From contig NZ_RZJR01000003.1 in the NCBI RefSeq assembly GCF_003990975.1, forward strand, positions 372,001-436,000: a DNA stretch of 64,000 nt. The letters run 5' to 3'. Source of the stretch: Cohnella sp. AR92 (lineage in GTDB: Bacteria > Bacillota > Bacilli > Paenibacillales > Paenibacillaceae). Position 1 is the stretch's first letter. Every line of letters starts with the position of its first letter. This document shows, one piece after another, positions 46,191 to 54,297 of this stretch. The notes beneath the pieces were generated by a model. It saw nothing but the letters and a program-made list of their open reading frames with translations. It had not been told where the DNA came from and ran no database searches. Both the position numbers and the translations under genes were made by a program.

Positions 46191-47455
46191 GAGCTGAGAT
46201 CCTGGCAGTCGGTACCGAACTGCTCCTCGGCCAGATCGTCAACACCAACGCCCAGTATCTGTCGCAAGGCCTGGCAGAGCTGGGCATTGACGTTTATTAT
46301 CAGACCGTGGTGGGCGATAATGAGGCGCGTCTGCGCCAAGCCATTCAGATTGCAAGAAGCCGGGCGGATCTGCTTGTCTTCACGGGCGGCCTGGGACCGA
46401 CGCTGGACGACCTGACCCGCGATGCGCTGGCAGCCGACCTCGGGCGCGGGATCGGCCTGCACGAGCCGTCTCTGCGCAAGATCGAGGAGATGTTCGCGGG
46501 ACGGAGCGCGGAGCTGATCGAGAGCAACCGCCGCCAAGCGATGCTGATCGACGGCGCTCTGCCGCTGCGCAACGATACGGGCCTTGCGGTGGGCAATGCC
46601 TTGTCCGCGGACGGCAAGCATTACTTGCTGCTTCCGGGGCCGCCGCGCGAGATGAAGCCGATGTTCGACAACGACGGATCCGACTGGCTTCGCAAGCTGC
46701 TGGGGGAATCCGCCGCGCTGCGCTCCGTCATGCTGAAGTTCGCCGGCATCGGCGAGTCGGCTCTTGAGGAGCTGCTGATGGATCTGATCCGCGGCCAGAC
46801 CGATCCGACGATCGCGCCTTACGCGAAGGAAGGGGAGGTCTGCATCCGCGTGTCGACCAAAGCCAGCAGCGAGGAGGAGGCGGCCAGGCGGCTCGAGCCG
46901 ACGCTGCAGGCGATCCGCGCCAGAACGGAGCGCTATCTCTACGCGGAAGAGGACATTCCGCTGGAGGCGGCCGTAATCCGGCTGCTGACGCGCCGCAGGC
47001 AGACGGTCACGCTGGCCGAGAGCTGCACGGGCGGGATGATCGCCGCCTCGCTGACGACGGTGCCCGGAAGCGCGGACGCGTTCCTGGGCGGCGTCGTCAG
47101 CTACAGCAACGAGGTCAAGCATAAGCAGCTCGGAGTGCCGCTTACGCTTCTCGAGGGTCCGAACGCTCCCGGCGCGGTCAGCTCCGAGACGGCCGCCGCG
47201 ATGGCGGAAGGCATGAGGCGGGCGGCGGACAGCGACTTCGCGTTGTCCGTGACCGGAGTAGCGGGGCCGGCCGGCTCCGAAGGCAAGCCGGTCGGGCTCG
47301 TCTATGTCGGCCTGTCGGAGAAGGGCAAGGGCGTCAAGGTCGAGAAGCTTCAGCTGAGCGGGGATCGGGAGGGCATCCGCATTCGGGCTACGAAGCGGGC
47401 GTTATACCTGCTGTGGCTGACTCTCACGGGGCAGGGCGAATTCGTCAAAGAGTAA
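46187..47455 (+). CDS. cinA: CinA-family protein (competence/damage-inducible, NMN deamidase domain)
   Basis: The 422-residue protein has an N-terminal MoCF-like domain (GTELLLGQIVNTNAQYLS near residue 9, TGGLGPTLDDLTRD) and a C-terminal PncC nicotinamide mononucleotide amidase domain (about 260-420, LAESCTGGMI). It is likely to take part in pyridine nucleotide recycling. The order pgsA-cinA-recA is conserved in bacilli. It ends before a strong terminator that separates it from recA. Confidence 0.95.
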   Translation: MRAEILAVGTELLLGQIVNTNAQYLSQGLAELGIDVYYQTVVGDNEARLRQAIQIARSRADLLVFTGGLGPTLDDLTRDALAADLGRGIGLHEPSLRKIEEMFAGRSAELIESNRRQAMLIDGALPLRNDTGLAVGNALSADGKHYLLLPGPPREMKPMFDNDGSDWLRKLLGESAALRSVMLKFAGIGESALEELLMDLIRGQTDPTIAPYAKEGEVCIRVSTKASSEEEAARRLEPTLQAIRARTERYLYAEEDIPLEAAVIRLLTRRRQTVTLAESCTGGMIAASLTTVPGSADAFLGGVVSYSNEVKHKQLGVPLTLLEGPNAPGAVSSETAAAMAEGMRRAADSDFALSVTGVAGPAGSEGKPVGLVYVGLSEKGKGVKVEKLQLSGDREGIRIRATKRALYLLWLTLTGQGEFVKE

Positions 47456-47606
47456 CGATTCGGATACCGGAGCCGCTCTCCTCCCGAAGTCCTATGCGGA
47501 TTGTTACAGATTCATGTCGAAACGTAACGAAGATATGACATTTTTCGCTAAAAAAGCTTGTCAGTGAACGCCCGCTATGATAAGTTTAGATAGAAAGTTG
47601 CGGAAG

Positions 47607-47642
47607 AACCGTAGCGAAGATTACTTTGCTGCGGTTTTTTTA
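47607..47642 (+). terminator. Terminator after cinA
   Basis: A 12-bp stem (AACCGTAGCGAA with TTTGCTGCGGTT, two wobbles), loop GATTAC, then TTTTTT. Confidence 0.9.
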
Positions 47643-47653
47643 TAGAGATAAAT

Positions 47654-47667
47654 CGAACGAATGTTCG
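47654..47667. promoter_or_regulatory. LexA (DinR) box of recA
   Basis: CGAACGAATGTTCG at 47654-47667 is a perfect match to the Bacillota SOS box CGAACn4GTTCG, 8 bases upstream of the recA -35 element. Confidence 0.92.
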
Positions 47668-47675
47668 CAAAAAGC

Positions 47676-47704
47676 TTGGCAAACGAATCAAAAAAAGGTA
47701 TGAT
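47676..47704 (+). promoter_or_regulatory. Sigma-A promoter of recA
   Basis: TTGGCA at 47676-47681 and TATGAT at 47699-47704 with a 17-base spacer, directly after the LexA box. Confidence 0.8.
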
Positions 47705-47737
47705 AACACTATCAAATGAGATAAGGATGTGGGTGTG

Positions 47738-48808
47738 TTGTCCGATCGTCGCGCCGCATTAGAAATGGCCTTGCGCCAGATTGAGAAGCAATTCGGCAAG
47801 GGTTCTATCATGAAATTGGGAGAGCAAGCTCAGCTTCAAGTAGAGACGTACTCGAGCGGTGCCCTTGCGTTGGATATTGCCTTGGGAATCGGCGGATTCC
47901 CTCGGGGACGCATTATCGAAGTTTACGGACCGGAATCTTCCGGTAAGACGACCGTTGCGCTGCACGCGATCGCGGAAGTGCAGAAGGCCGGAGGCCAAGC
48001 GGCGTTCATCGACGCCGAGCACGCGCTGGATCCGATCTATGCCCGCAACCTGGGCGTCAACATCGACGAGCTCCTGCTCAGCCAGCCGGACACCGGCGAA
48101 CAGGCGCTGGAGATCGCCGAAGCGCTCGTACGCAGCGGCGCGGTCGACATCATCGTTGTCGACTCCGTAGCCGCGCTCGTGCCGAAGGCCGAGATCGAGG
48201 GCGACATGGGGGATTCCTTCGTCGGCTTGCAGGCTCGCCTGATGTCGCAGGCGATGCGGAAGCTCTCCGGCGCGATCAGCAAGTCGAAGTCGATCGCCAT
48301 CTTCATCAACCAGCTTCGCGAGAAGGTCGGCGTCATGTTCGGCAATCCGGAGACGACGCCAGGCGGACGCGCCCTGAAGTTCTATGCGAGCGTTCGGCTC
48401 GACGTGCGCCGTATCGAATCGATCAAGCAAGGGAACGACGTGGTCGGTAACCGCACGCGCATCAAGGTCGTTAAGAACAAAGTCGCGCCTCCGTTTAAGC
48501 AAGCGGAGCTGGACATCATGTACGGCGAAGGCATCTCCCGCGAAGGCAGCATCATCGATATCGGAACGGAACTGGATATCGTTCAGAAGAGCGGAGCCTG
48601 GTTCTCTTACGGCGGCGAGCGACTCGGCCAAGGCCGCGAGAATTCCAAGCAATTCTTGAAGGACAATCCGGCTCTGGCCGAGCAGATCGAACAGCAGATC
48701 CGCGGTCAGACGTTAAGCTCGGAAGCGATCAGCAAGTCCGCGGCGGCCGGAGCATCCCTTGCCGCGCAAGAGGACGAGGAAGACAGCGAGTTCGGCGAAC
48801 TGGAGTAA
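47738..48808 (+). CDS. recA: Recombinase RecA
   Basis: RecA forms filaments on single-stranded DNA for strand exchange and triggers LexA self-cleavage. The 356-residue protein has GPESSGKTT (Walker A, about residues 66-74), IVVDSVAAL, and the L2 region [17 protein letters not shown]; it ends in an acidic tail. Starts at GTG 47729, GTG 47735 and TTG 47738 are all in frame. I chose TTG 47738 because it gives the usual [13 protein letters not shown]-terminus, with AAGGA 10 bases upstream. SOS control is visible in the promoter. Confidence 0.97.
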   Translation: MSDRRAALEMALRQIEKQFGKGSIMKLGEQAQLQVETYSSGALALDIALGIGGFPRGRIIEVYGPESSGKTTVALHAIAEVQKAGGQAAFIDAEHALDPIYARNLGVNIDELLLSQPDTGEQALEIAEALVRSGAVDIIVVDSVAALVPKAEIEGDMGDSFVGLQARLMSQAMRKLSGAISKSKSIAIFINQLREKVGVMFGNPETTPGGRALKFYASVRLDVRRIESIKQGNDVVGNRTRIKVVKNKVAPPFKQAELDIMYGEGISREGSIIDIGTELDIVQKSGAWFSYGGERLGQGRENSKQFLKDNPALAEQIEQQIRGQTLSSEAISKSAAAGASLAAQEDEEDSEFGELE

Positions 48809-48896
48809 GAAGTTAGGAAGGAGGGGCATCCGCTTGCCGGCGGGTGCCCTTCGCGCATAAAGAAGGCCAAGGTTATACAGCCAGGAGGGAACAGGA

Positions 48897-49694
48897 ATGG
48901 ATGAGCACACGGCCAACCAGGGTAACCTGAAAGCTGGGGGGAAGTCTTCCGCCGTCCATGCCGTCGTTGTCGGCGTGGAGGCCGATACCAGAAGATCATC
49001 CATGTACCGGATCGCCGCGGTTCTCGAGAACGGCGGCGAGAGCGAGCTCCTTCTTGTGCATGAAGATACGATGGTCGCCTGGAGGCTGCTGAAGGGCAGA
49101 AGGCTGACTTCCGAGGAATGGGAAGGGTTGAAGCGCACGGAGCAGGTGGAGCAGGCTTATCGCTCCGCGCTTCTGCTGTTGGACCGCAAAGCACGGACAC
49201 GTAAAGAATTGGAGCAAGCCCTTAAGCGCAAAGGGTACGAGGCAGAAGCCATAGAGAACTGCCTGGAACGCCTCGCTAAGCAGCGTTTAATCAACGACGC
49301 CGACTATGCGATAAGGTTCGCCGATCAGAAGATCCGCAATCAGCGCAAAGGAAGCCGTCTCGTCAGACAGCAGCTGAGGACCCGAGGCGTCGGGAAACAG
49401 GACGTGGACGAGGCGATCTCGGCCCTTGACTCCGATGCCGAACGAAGCGCCGCTCTCGAGCTGGCCCGGAAGAAGTGGCCAAGCGTCAAAGGAGAGAAAC
49501 GACGGGAGAGGGAGCACAAGCTGTTGGGCATGCTGCTTCGGAGAGGCTATCCGACGTCGATCGCGGTGGAAGCCGTACGCAGGGCGGCGGACGAATGGGA
49601 GGAACGGAACGGAGAGTCGTCTTCCTGGAACGAAGAAGGGGACGAATGGGATTACTCCCTCGAGAATTCGGAGGACAGGTTCGAGAGCGACTGA
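48897..49694 (+). CDS. recX: Regulatory protein RecX
   Basis: RecX binds RecA filaments and limits their activity. The 265-residue protein has an N-terminal extension (about residues 1-85) and three-helix RecX repeats (about 90-240, for example RKARTRKELEQALKRKGY and GSRLVRQQLRTRGV). The C-terminal 25 residues are acidic. AGGAGGGAACAGG precedes the ATG. It is 88 bases after recA with no terminator seen, so it is probably in the same SOS-induced transcript. Confidence 0.93.
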   Translation: MDEHTANQGNLKAGGKSSAVHAVVVGVEADTRRSSMYRIAAVLENGGESELLLVHEDTMVAWRLLKGRRLTSEEWEGLKRTEQVEQAYRSALLLLDRKARTRKELEQALKRKGYEAEAIENCLERLAKQRLINDADYAIRFADQKIRNQRKGSRLVRQQLRTRGVGKQDVDEAISALDSDAERSAALELARKKWPSVKGEKRREREHKLLGMLLRRGYPTSIAVEAVRRAADEWEERNGESSSWNEEGDEWDYSLENSEDRFESD

Positions 49695-49791
49695 ACGAAG
49701 CGAAATAGGCCGTTAGGCATGCTGTCGAAACGACCGAGCCAAGGAAGGTTCCTGAAGCTGGGAGGATAAGGCAGAGCTAGTTTTGGTTTGC

Positions 49792-49821
49792 TTGACAATC
49801 CATTTTCACAAAAGATACAAT
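49792..49821 (+). promoter_or_regulatory. Sigma-A promoter of rny
   Basis: TTGACA at 49792-49797 (perfect -35) and TACAAT at 49816-49821 with an 18-base spacer. The start point near 49828 leaves a leader of about 165 bases. Confidence 0.75.
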
Positions 49822-49827
49822 GAAGCT

Positions 49828-49995
49828 GTATTCCATATCCTTTTTCCGAACCCTTTTTCCTTCCAAAAAACGATTCGGAACACGAATTTTCGACTTTTTT
49901 ACCGACAGAAGATTAATTCGGTTTAGAAACCGGCCAACAATTTCATAAGTATCCCAAGCGTTTGCCTTGGTGATGCAACGAGGAGGTGAAAGACC
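49828..49995 (+). promoter_or_regulatory. Structured 5' leader of rny
   Basis: Within the leader TTCCGAA/TTCGGAA, CGGTTT-AG-AAACCG and CCAAG/CTTGG can each form hairpins, and two unstructured T-rich tracts lie between them. No open reading frame is present. Self-regulation by RNase Y cleavage is a guess from the layout. Confidence 0.45.
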
Positions 49996-51537
49996 ATGCC
50001 AGCTTATATCTGGGTCTTGATCGTCATCGTTGTTGGCGCGCTTTTCTTTGGGATCGGTTATGCGGTACGCAAATCCATTGCGGAAGCGAAGATTTCCAGC
50101 GCTGAGCAGGCAGCCCGCCAGATCGTCGACAATGCGAAGAAGGAAGCGGATGCCGCTCGCAAGGAGACGGTGCTGGAAGCCAAAGACGAGGTGCACAAGC
50201 TCCGTAATGAAGCCGAGCGCGATATTCGCGAACGGCGCAACGAGATCCAACGCCAAGAGAGAAGATTGGTTCAGAAGGAAGAGTCGCTGGATCGCAAGAT
50301 CGAAGCGTTGGAGCGTAAGGAGGAGCAAGTCGCCAGCAAGGAGAAACGAGTCGAAGAGATCCAAGATCAGATTGAATCGCTTCATAAGCAGCAGATCACG
50401 GAGCTGGAGCGGATCTCGAACCTGACGATGGAAGACGCGAAGCAGCTGATTCTGTCGACGGTGGAGCAGGAAGTACGCCATGAGACCGCACAGTTGATCA
50501 AGGATATTGAACAACAGGCCAAGGAAGAAGCCGACAAGCGCGCCCGGGATATTATCTCTCTCGCGATCCAGCGCTGCGCGGCGGATCATGTGGCGGAGAC
50601 GACCGTATCGGTCGTGTCGCTGCCTAACGAAGAGATGAAGGGCCGCATCATCGGCCGCGAAGGACGCAATATCCGCGCGCTCGAGACGCTGACAGGGATC
50701 GATCTCATCATCGACGATACCCCGGAAGCCGTTATCTTGTCCGGGTTCGATCCCATTCGCCGCGAGATTGCCCGCACCTCCCTCGAGAAGCTGGTTGCCG
50801 ATGGACGTATCCATCCGGCCCGCATCGAGGAGATGGTCGAGAAGTCCCGCAAGGAAGTGGACGAGAGAATTCGCGAATACGGGGAGCAGGCGACGTTCGA
50901 AGTGGGCGTGCATGGCTTGCACCCGGATCTGATCAAGATTCTGGGCAGACTGAAGTTCCGGACGAGCTATGGCCAGAACGTGCTGAAGCACTCGATGGAA
51001 GTAGCGTATCTGACGGGACTGATGGCGGCGGAGCTCGGAGAAGACATTACGCTAGCCAAACGCGCCGGGTTGCTGCATGATATCGGCAAAGCCCTCGACC
51101 ACGAAGTGGAAGGTTCGCATGTCGAGATTGGCGTGGAATTGGCGAAGAAGTACAAAGAGCATCCCGTTGTCATCAACAGTATCGCGTCTCACCACGGCGA
51201 CGTGGAAGCGACCTCCGTTATCGCGATGCTCGTCGGAGCCGCAGACGCGCTCAGCGCGGCGCGACCGGGAGCAAGACGCGAGACGCTGGAGACTTACATC
51301 AAGCGCCTCGAGAAGCTGGAGGAGATCTCCGAGTCGTTCGAGGGCGTAGACAAGTCTTACGCGATTCAAGCCGGACGCGAGGTTCGCGTCATGGTTCAGC
51401 CGGAGAAGATCGACGACGCGGAAGCGTTCCGATTGGCTCGCGACATCACGAAGAAGATCGAGGGAGAGCTCGATTATCCGGGACATATCAAGGTCACGGT
51501 CATTCGCGAGACGCGCGCGGTCGAGTACGCGAAGTAA
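49996..51537 (+). CDS. rny: Ribonuclease Y
   Basis: RNase Y is the membrane-anchored endoribonuclease that starts mRNA decay in Bacillota. The 513-residue protein has one N-terminal span (about residues 4-24), a long coiled coil (about 30-190), a KH domain (about 205-270, [15 protein letters not shown]) and an HD domain (HSMEVA, then [15 protein letters not shown] near 357-371). GAGGAGGTG precedes the ATG. RicA, encoded 9 kb downstream, is a known partner of RNase Y-dependent processing in B. subtilis. Confidence 0.97.
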   Translation: MPAYIWVLIVIVVGALFFGIGYAVRKSIAEAKISSAEQAARQIVDNAKKEADAARKETVLEAKDEVHKLRNEAERDIRERRNEIQRQERRLVQKEESLDRKIEALERKEEQVASKEKRVEEIQDQIESLHKQQITELERISNLTMEDAKQLILSTVEQEVRHETAQLIKDIEQQAKEEADKRARDIISLAIQRCAADHVAETTVSVVSLPNEEMKGRIIGREGRNIRALETLTGIDLIIDDTPEAVILSGFDPIRREIARTSLEKLVADGRIHPARIEEMVEKSRKEVDERIREYGEQATFEVGVHGLHPDLIKILGRLKFRTSYGQNVLKHSMEVAYLTGLMAAELGEDITLAKRAGLLHDIGKALDHEVEGSHVEIGVELAKKYKEHPVVINSIASHHGDVEATSVIAMLVGAADALSAARPGARRETLETYIKRLEKLEEISESFEGVDKSYAIQAGREVRVMVQPEKIDDAEAFRLARDITKKIEGELDYPGHIKVTVIRETRAVEYAK

Positions 51538-51551
51538 TTTCTGGGAAGGAT

Positions 51552-51596
51552 GAAGAAGTGGCTGCGGATTTCGGCGGCCACTTCTTCCCTTTTTGT
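51552..51596 (+). terminator. Terminator after rny
   Basis: A perfect 11-bp stem (GAAGAAGTGGC with GCCACTTCTTC) followed by CCTTTTT, within the gap before ymdB. Confidence 0.82.
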
Positions 51597-51618
51597 ACGA
51601 GCGAGAGGAGAGCAAGCG

Positions 51619-52413
51619 ATGAAAGTCGTATTCATTGGCGATATCGTAGGCAATGTCGGCCGCGACGCGGTCAAGCGCCTGCTGCCATGGATTAAAAATA
51701 AATACCAGCCGCATATCATTATCGCGAACGGCGAGAATGCGGCGGGAGGCAGAGGCATCAACGCTTCGATCACGCGCGACCTGTTCGATTGGGGAGTCCA
51801 TGGCATTACGATGGGCAACCACACGTGGGACAACCGCGAGATCTTCGAATTCATCGACGACGAGAAGCGGATGGTGCGTCCGGCCAACCTTGCGCCAGGC
51901 ACGCCGGGCCGAGGCTACACCGTCATCAAGGTCGGTTCGAGGGAATTGGCGATCGTCAACCTGATCGGGCGCACGTTCCTGCCGCCTTCCGAAGACCCGT
52001 TCCGCATGGCGGACGAGATCGTGGACAGCCTGAGGGCGAAGCACAAGTGCATCCTGGTCGACTTCCATGCCGAGGCGACAAGCGAGAAGATCGCGATGGG
52101 CTGGTACCTCGACGGCCGCGCTTCGCTGGTGGTAGGCACGCATACCCACGTTCAGACGAACGACGATCGAATCCTGCCTGGCGGTACCGCGTACCTGACG
52201 GACGCGGGGATGACGGGGCCGCGCGACGGCGTGCTGGGGATGGAGAAAGACGGCGTGATCCATAAGTTCCTGACGGGCCTTCCGACCCGATTCCAGGTCG
52301 CGGAGACGAAGTGGATTCTGAGCGGCTTATGCGTCGAGATCGACGAAGCGACGGGACGCGCCACGAAGATTCAGACCATTCGGGTGGATGAGGACTCTTG
52401 GATAGCCGAATAG
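51619..52413 (+). CDS. ymdB: YmdB-family metallophosphoesterase (2',3'-cyclic nucleotide phosphodiesterase)
   Basis: The 264-residue enzyme has the binuclear metal motifs GDIVG at residue 7, NGENAAGG, GNHTWDNRE and GTHTHVQT. B. subtilis YmdB hydrolyses 2',3'-cyclic AMP and affects biofilm and motility choice. The ATG at 51619 follows AGAGGAGAG; the upstream in-frame ATG at 51550 overlaps the rny terminator. Its position between rny and spoVS is conserved. Confidence 0.94.
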   Translation: MKVVFIGDIVGNVGRDAVKRLLPWIKNKYQPHIIIANGENAAGGRGINASITRDLFDWGVHGITMGNHTWDNREIFEFIDDEKRMVRPANLAPGTPGRGYTVIKVGSRELAIVNLIGRTFLPPSEDPFRMADEIVDSLRAKHKCILVDFHAEATSEKIAMGWYLDGRASLVVGTHTHVQTNDDRILPGGTAYLTDAGMTGPRDGVLGMEKDGVIHKFLTGLPTRFQVAETKWILSGLCVEIDEATGRATKIQTIRVDEDSWIAE

Positions 52414-52585
52414 GACATACGATCATCCGGTTCGGTAACCGGCGAGACGGCGGAACGCGACGCGGAAGCGATCGCGTTCTTGCTTTGCACGGGGGACTAT
52501 TCGCAGGCGTAACTTGGCTCTCGCCCACTTTTCGATAGAACATTCAGAATAATTCGCCTATTCGAGACAAAGCGGTTCTTAAGCA

Positions 52586-52615
52586 GCAGGAATTATTGTC
52601 ATCTTCACCGAATAA
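52586..52615 (+). promoter_or_regulatory. Sigma-H promoter of spoVS
   Basis: GCAGGAATT at 52586-52594 and ACCGAATAA at 52607-52615 match the sigma-H elements RnAGGAWWW and RnnGAATWW with a 12-base spacer. spoVS is sigma-H dependent in B. subtilis. Confidence 0.8.
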
Positions 52616-52662
52616 GTATCCGTTAGTGGGCCCATCCTTTGATGCCTGAGGAGGAACTCGTC

Positions 52663-52923
52663 ATGGAAGTTCTTAAGGTTTCCGCAAAGTCCAATCCAAA
52701 CTCTGTTGCAGGCGCTCTGGCCGGCGTCCTTCGCGAACGCGGAGGAGCTGAATTGCAGGCCATCGGTGCAGGTGCGCTTAATCAGGCGATCAAGGCGGTC
52801 GCAATCGCGCGCGGATTCGTCGCTCCTAGCGGAGTCGACCTGATTTGCATCCCCGCTTTTACAGACATCGTCATCGATGGAGAAGACAGGACGGCTATCA
52901 AGCTGATCGTAGAACCCCGTTAA
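52663..52923 (+). CDS. spoVS: Stage V sporulation protein S
   Basis: SpoVS is a small Alba-like protein needed for normal sporulation after septum formation. The 86-residue product starts MEVLKVSAKSNPNSVAGALA and is highly conserved over its whole length. The ATG at 52663 has GAGGAGG upstream; the ATG at 52639 is too early. A sigma-H promoter precedes it and a strong terminator follows, so it is a single-gene unit. Confidence 0.97.
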   Translation: MEVLKVSAKSNPNSVAGALAGVLRERGGAELQAIGAGALNQAIKAVAIARGFVAPSGVDLICIPAFTDIVIDGEDRTAIKLIVEPR

Positions 52924-52945
52924 GAGGCAGAGCATTGGAGATCTC

Positions 52946-53014
52946 AACCTGTTCTCAACGATTCGGCCCATGGAGAGGATTCCCCTCGGCCGGATCGATG
53001 ACGACAGGTTTTTT
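52946..53014 (+). terminator. Terminator after spoVS
   Basis: AACCTGT (52946-52952) pairs with ACAGGTT (53004-53010) and is followed by TTTT. Within it CGATTCGGCC pairs with GGCCGGATCG with one wobble. Confidence 0.75.
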
Positions 53015-53056
53015 GTTGAGGGCGCCCCTCTCGATAACAAAGGAAGAAGGGATATG

Positions 53057-53998
53057 ATGAAAGTCATAGATCTGCATTGCGATGTTCTGTATAAAATGCA
53101 AAAGGACCCGAAGCTGACTCTGCATACGGAGGAAGAGGGCAAGCTGGATGTCACGAGGGCACGGCTGGCGGAAGGAAACGTGAATGCGCAAGTGTTCGCC
53201 ATCTACGTGCCGGAGGACGAGCCTATGGAGCCGCAGACGGCGCTCCATCAAGCGGAACTGTTCTGGTCCAAGGTGCTGACGGAGCCGGGAGTGAAGCTGA
53301 TCCGCACCGCCGGCGATCTGGAGGAGGCGGAACGGACGGGGGCGCTCGGCGCCTTGCTCTCGCTGGAAGGCGTAGATAGCCTGAGAGGGCAATGGTGGAG
53401 CCTGAGGCTTCTCCATCGCCTCGGCGTGCGGCTGCTCGGCATGACCTGGAACCATGCGAATTGGGCGGCGGACGGGGCGATGGAGCCGCGAGGCGGAGGG
53501 TTGACGGCGGCGGGAAGAAAGCTTGTCAGAGAATGCGAGAAATTGGGCATTCTAATAGATGTATCGCATCTGTCCGAGAAGGGATTCTGGGAGCTGAGAG
53601 AGCTGGCGTCCCGTCCGTTCTTCGCCTCTCATTCGAATGCGAGAGCGATCTTAAACCATCCGCGCAACCTGACGGACGATCAGATTCGCGCCTTGATCCA
53701 AGTGAACGGGATCCTCGGGATCACGTTCGTGCCGTACTTCCTGTCGGGCTCGGATACGGTCCGGATCGATGACGTCCTACGACATGTCGAGCATATCTGC
53801 GAGCTGGGGGGAGCGGGGCATCTGGCTTTCGGCTCCGACTTCGACGGCACGGATTCGCACGTGAGCGGACTCTCTCATCCCGGCGGCTATCCGGCTCTGG
53901 CAGAAGCTCTTCTAAAGCGCTACCCCGAGTCCGTCGTAAGCGGATTCCTCAGCGGGAACGCCAGCCGGTTCCTGCGCGATAACCTGCCGAAGCGGTAG
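53057..53998 (+). CDS. Membrane dipeptidase-family (renal dipeptidase-like) zinc peptidase
   Basis: The 313-residue M19-family protein hydrolyses dipeptides, often with broad stereospecificity. Zinc-binding motifs are DLHCD (about residues 4-8), EGVDSL, DVSHLSEKGF and FASHSNARA; GSDFDGTD lies near the C-terminus. No signal peptide is visible, so it is probably cytoplasmic. ATGs at 53054 and 53057 are equivalent choices after GGAAGAAGG; the ORF from 52970 starts inside the spoVS terminator. It is probably transcribed separately from spoVS. Confidence 0.9.
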   Translation: MKVIDLHCDVLYKMQKDPKLTLHTEEEGKLDVTRARLAEGNVNAQVFAIYVPEDEPMEPQTALHQAELFWSKVLTEPGVKLIRTAGDLEEAERTGALGALLSLEGVDSLRGQWWSLRLLHRLGVRLLGMTWNHANWAADGAMEPRGGGLTAAGRKLVRECEKLGILIDVSHLSEKGFWELRELASRPFFASHSNARAILNHPRNLTDDQIRALIQVNGILGITFVPYFLSGSDTVRIDDVLRHVEHICELGGAGHLAFGSDFDGTDSHVSGLSHPGGYPALAEALLKRYPESVVSGFLSGNASRFLRDNLPKR

Positions 53999-54074
53999 TC
54001 CTATCGGGCTTGACCCATGCCGCAATTCAATGAATATCATGCGAAAGAGCTATGCTTTCTTTTCTATAGAAACG

Positions 54075-54103
54075 CTTGCATTTTGCAGGTTGGAATCATA
54101 AAA
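54075..54103 (+). promoter_or_regulatory. Candidate sigma-A promoter of the korAB operon
   Basis: TTGCAT at 54075-54080 and TAAAAT at 54098-54103 with a 17-base spacer. If used, the 18-bp repeat array would lie in the transcribed leader. Confidence 0.5.
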
Positions 54104-54124
54104 TTTATGTGGTTGATAATGGCT

Positions 54125-54258
54125 AGAAGTTTCGATTAGAATGTAGTTTTGCGTTAAAATGTAGTTTTGCGTTAAAATGCAGTTTTGCGTTAGAATGCAG
54201 TTTTTGATTAAAATGCAGTTTTCGATTCGAATGGAATTTTCGCTTAGAATAGAAGTTT
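54125..54258. repeat. 18-bp tandem repeat, seven full units plus a partial one
   Basis: Units begin at 54125, 54143, 54161, 54179, 54197, 54215 and 54233, with an 8-base partial unit at 54251. Two units are identical (GTAGTTTTGCGTTAAAAT); the others differ at one to seven positions, and the outermost units are the most divergent. The unit consensus is GCAGTTTTGCGTTAAAAT. The array ends six bases before an ATG and 40 bases before the chosen korA start. It lies in the 299-base gap after the dipeptidase gene, which has no other gene. Confidence 0.92.
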
Positions 54259-54297
54259 ATTCCCATGTCGAAGCAGAGTTTAAGAGGAGATGACACT

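Noticed and set aside
54265..54297. ATG start for korA at 54265
   Set aside because: It has no ribosome site and begins just after the repeat array. The GTG at 54298 follows AAGAGGAGA at seven bases and gives the usual N-terminus.
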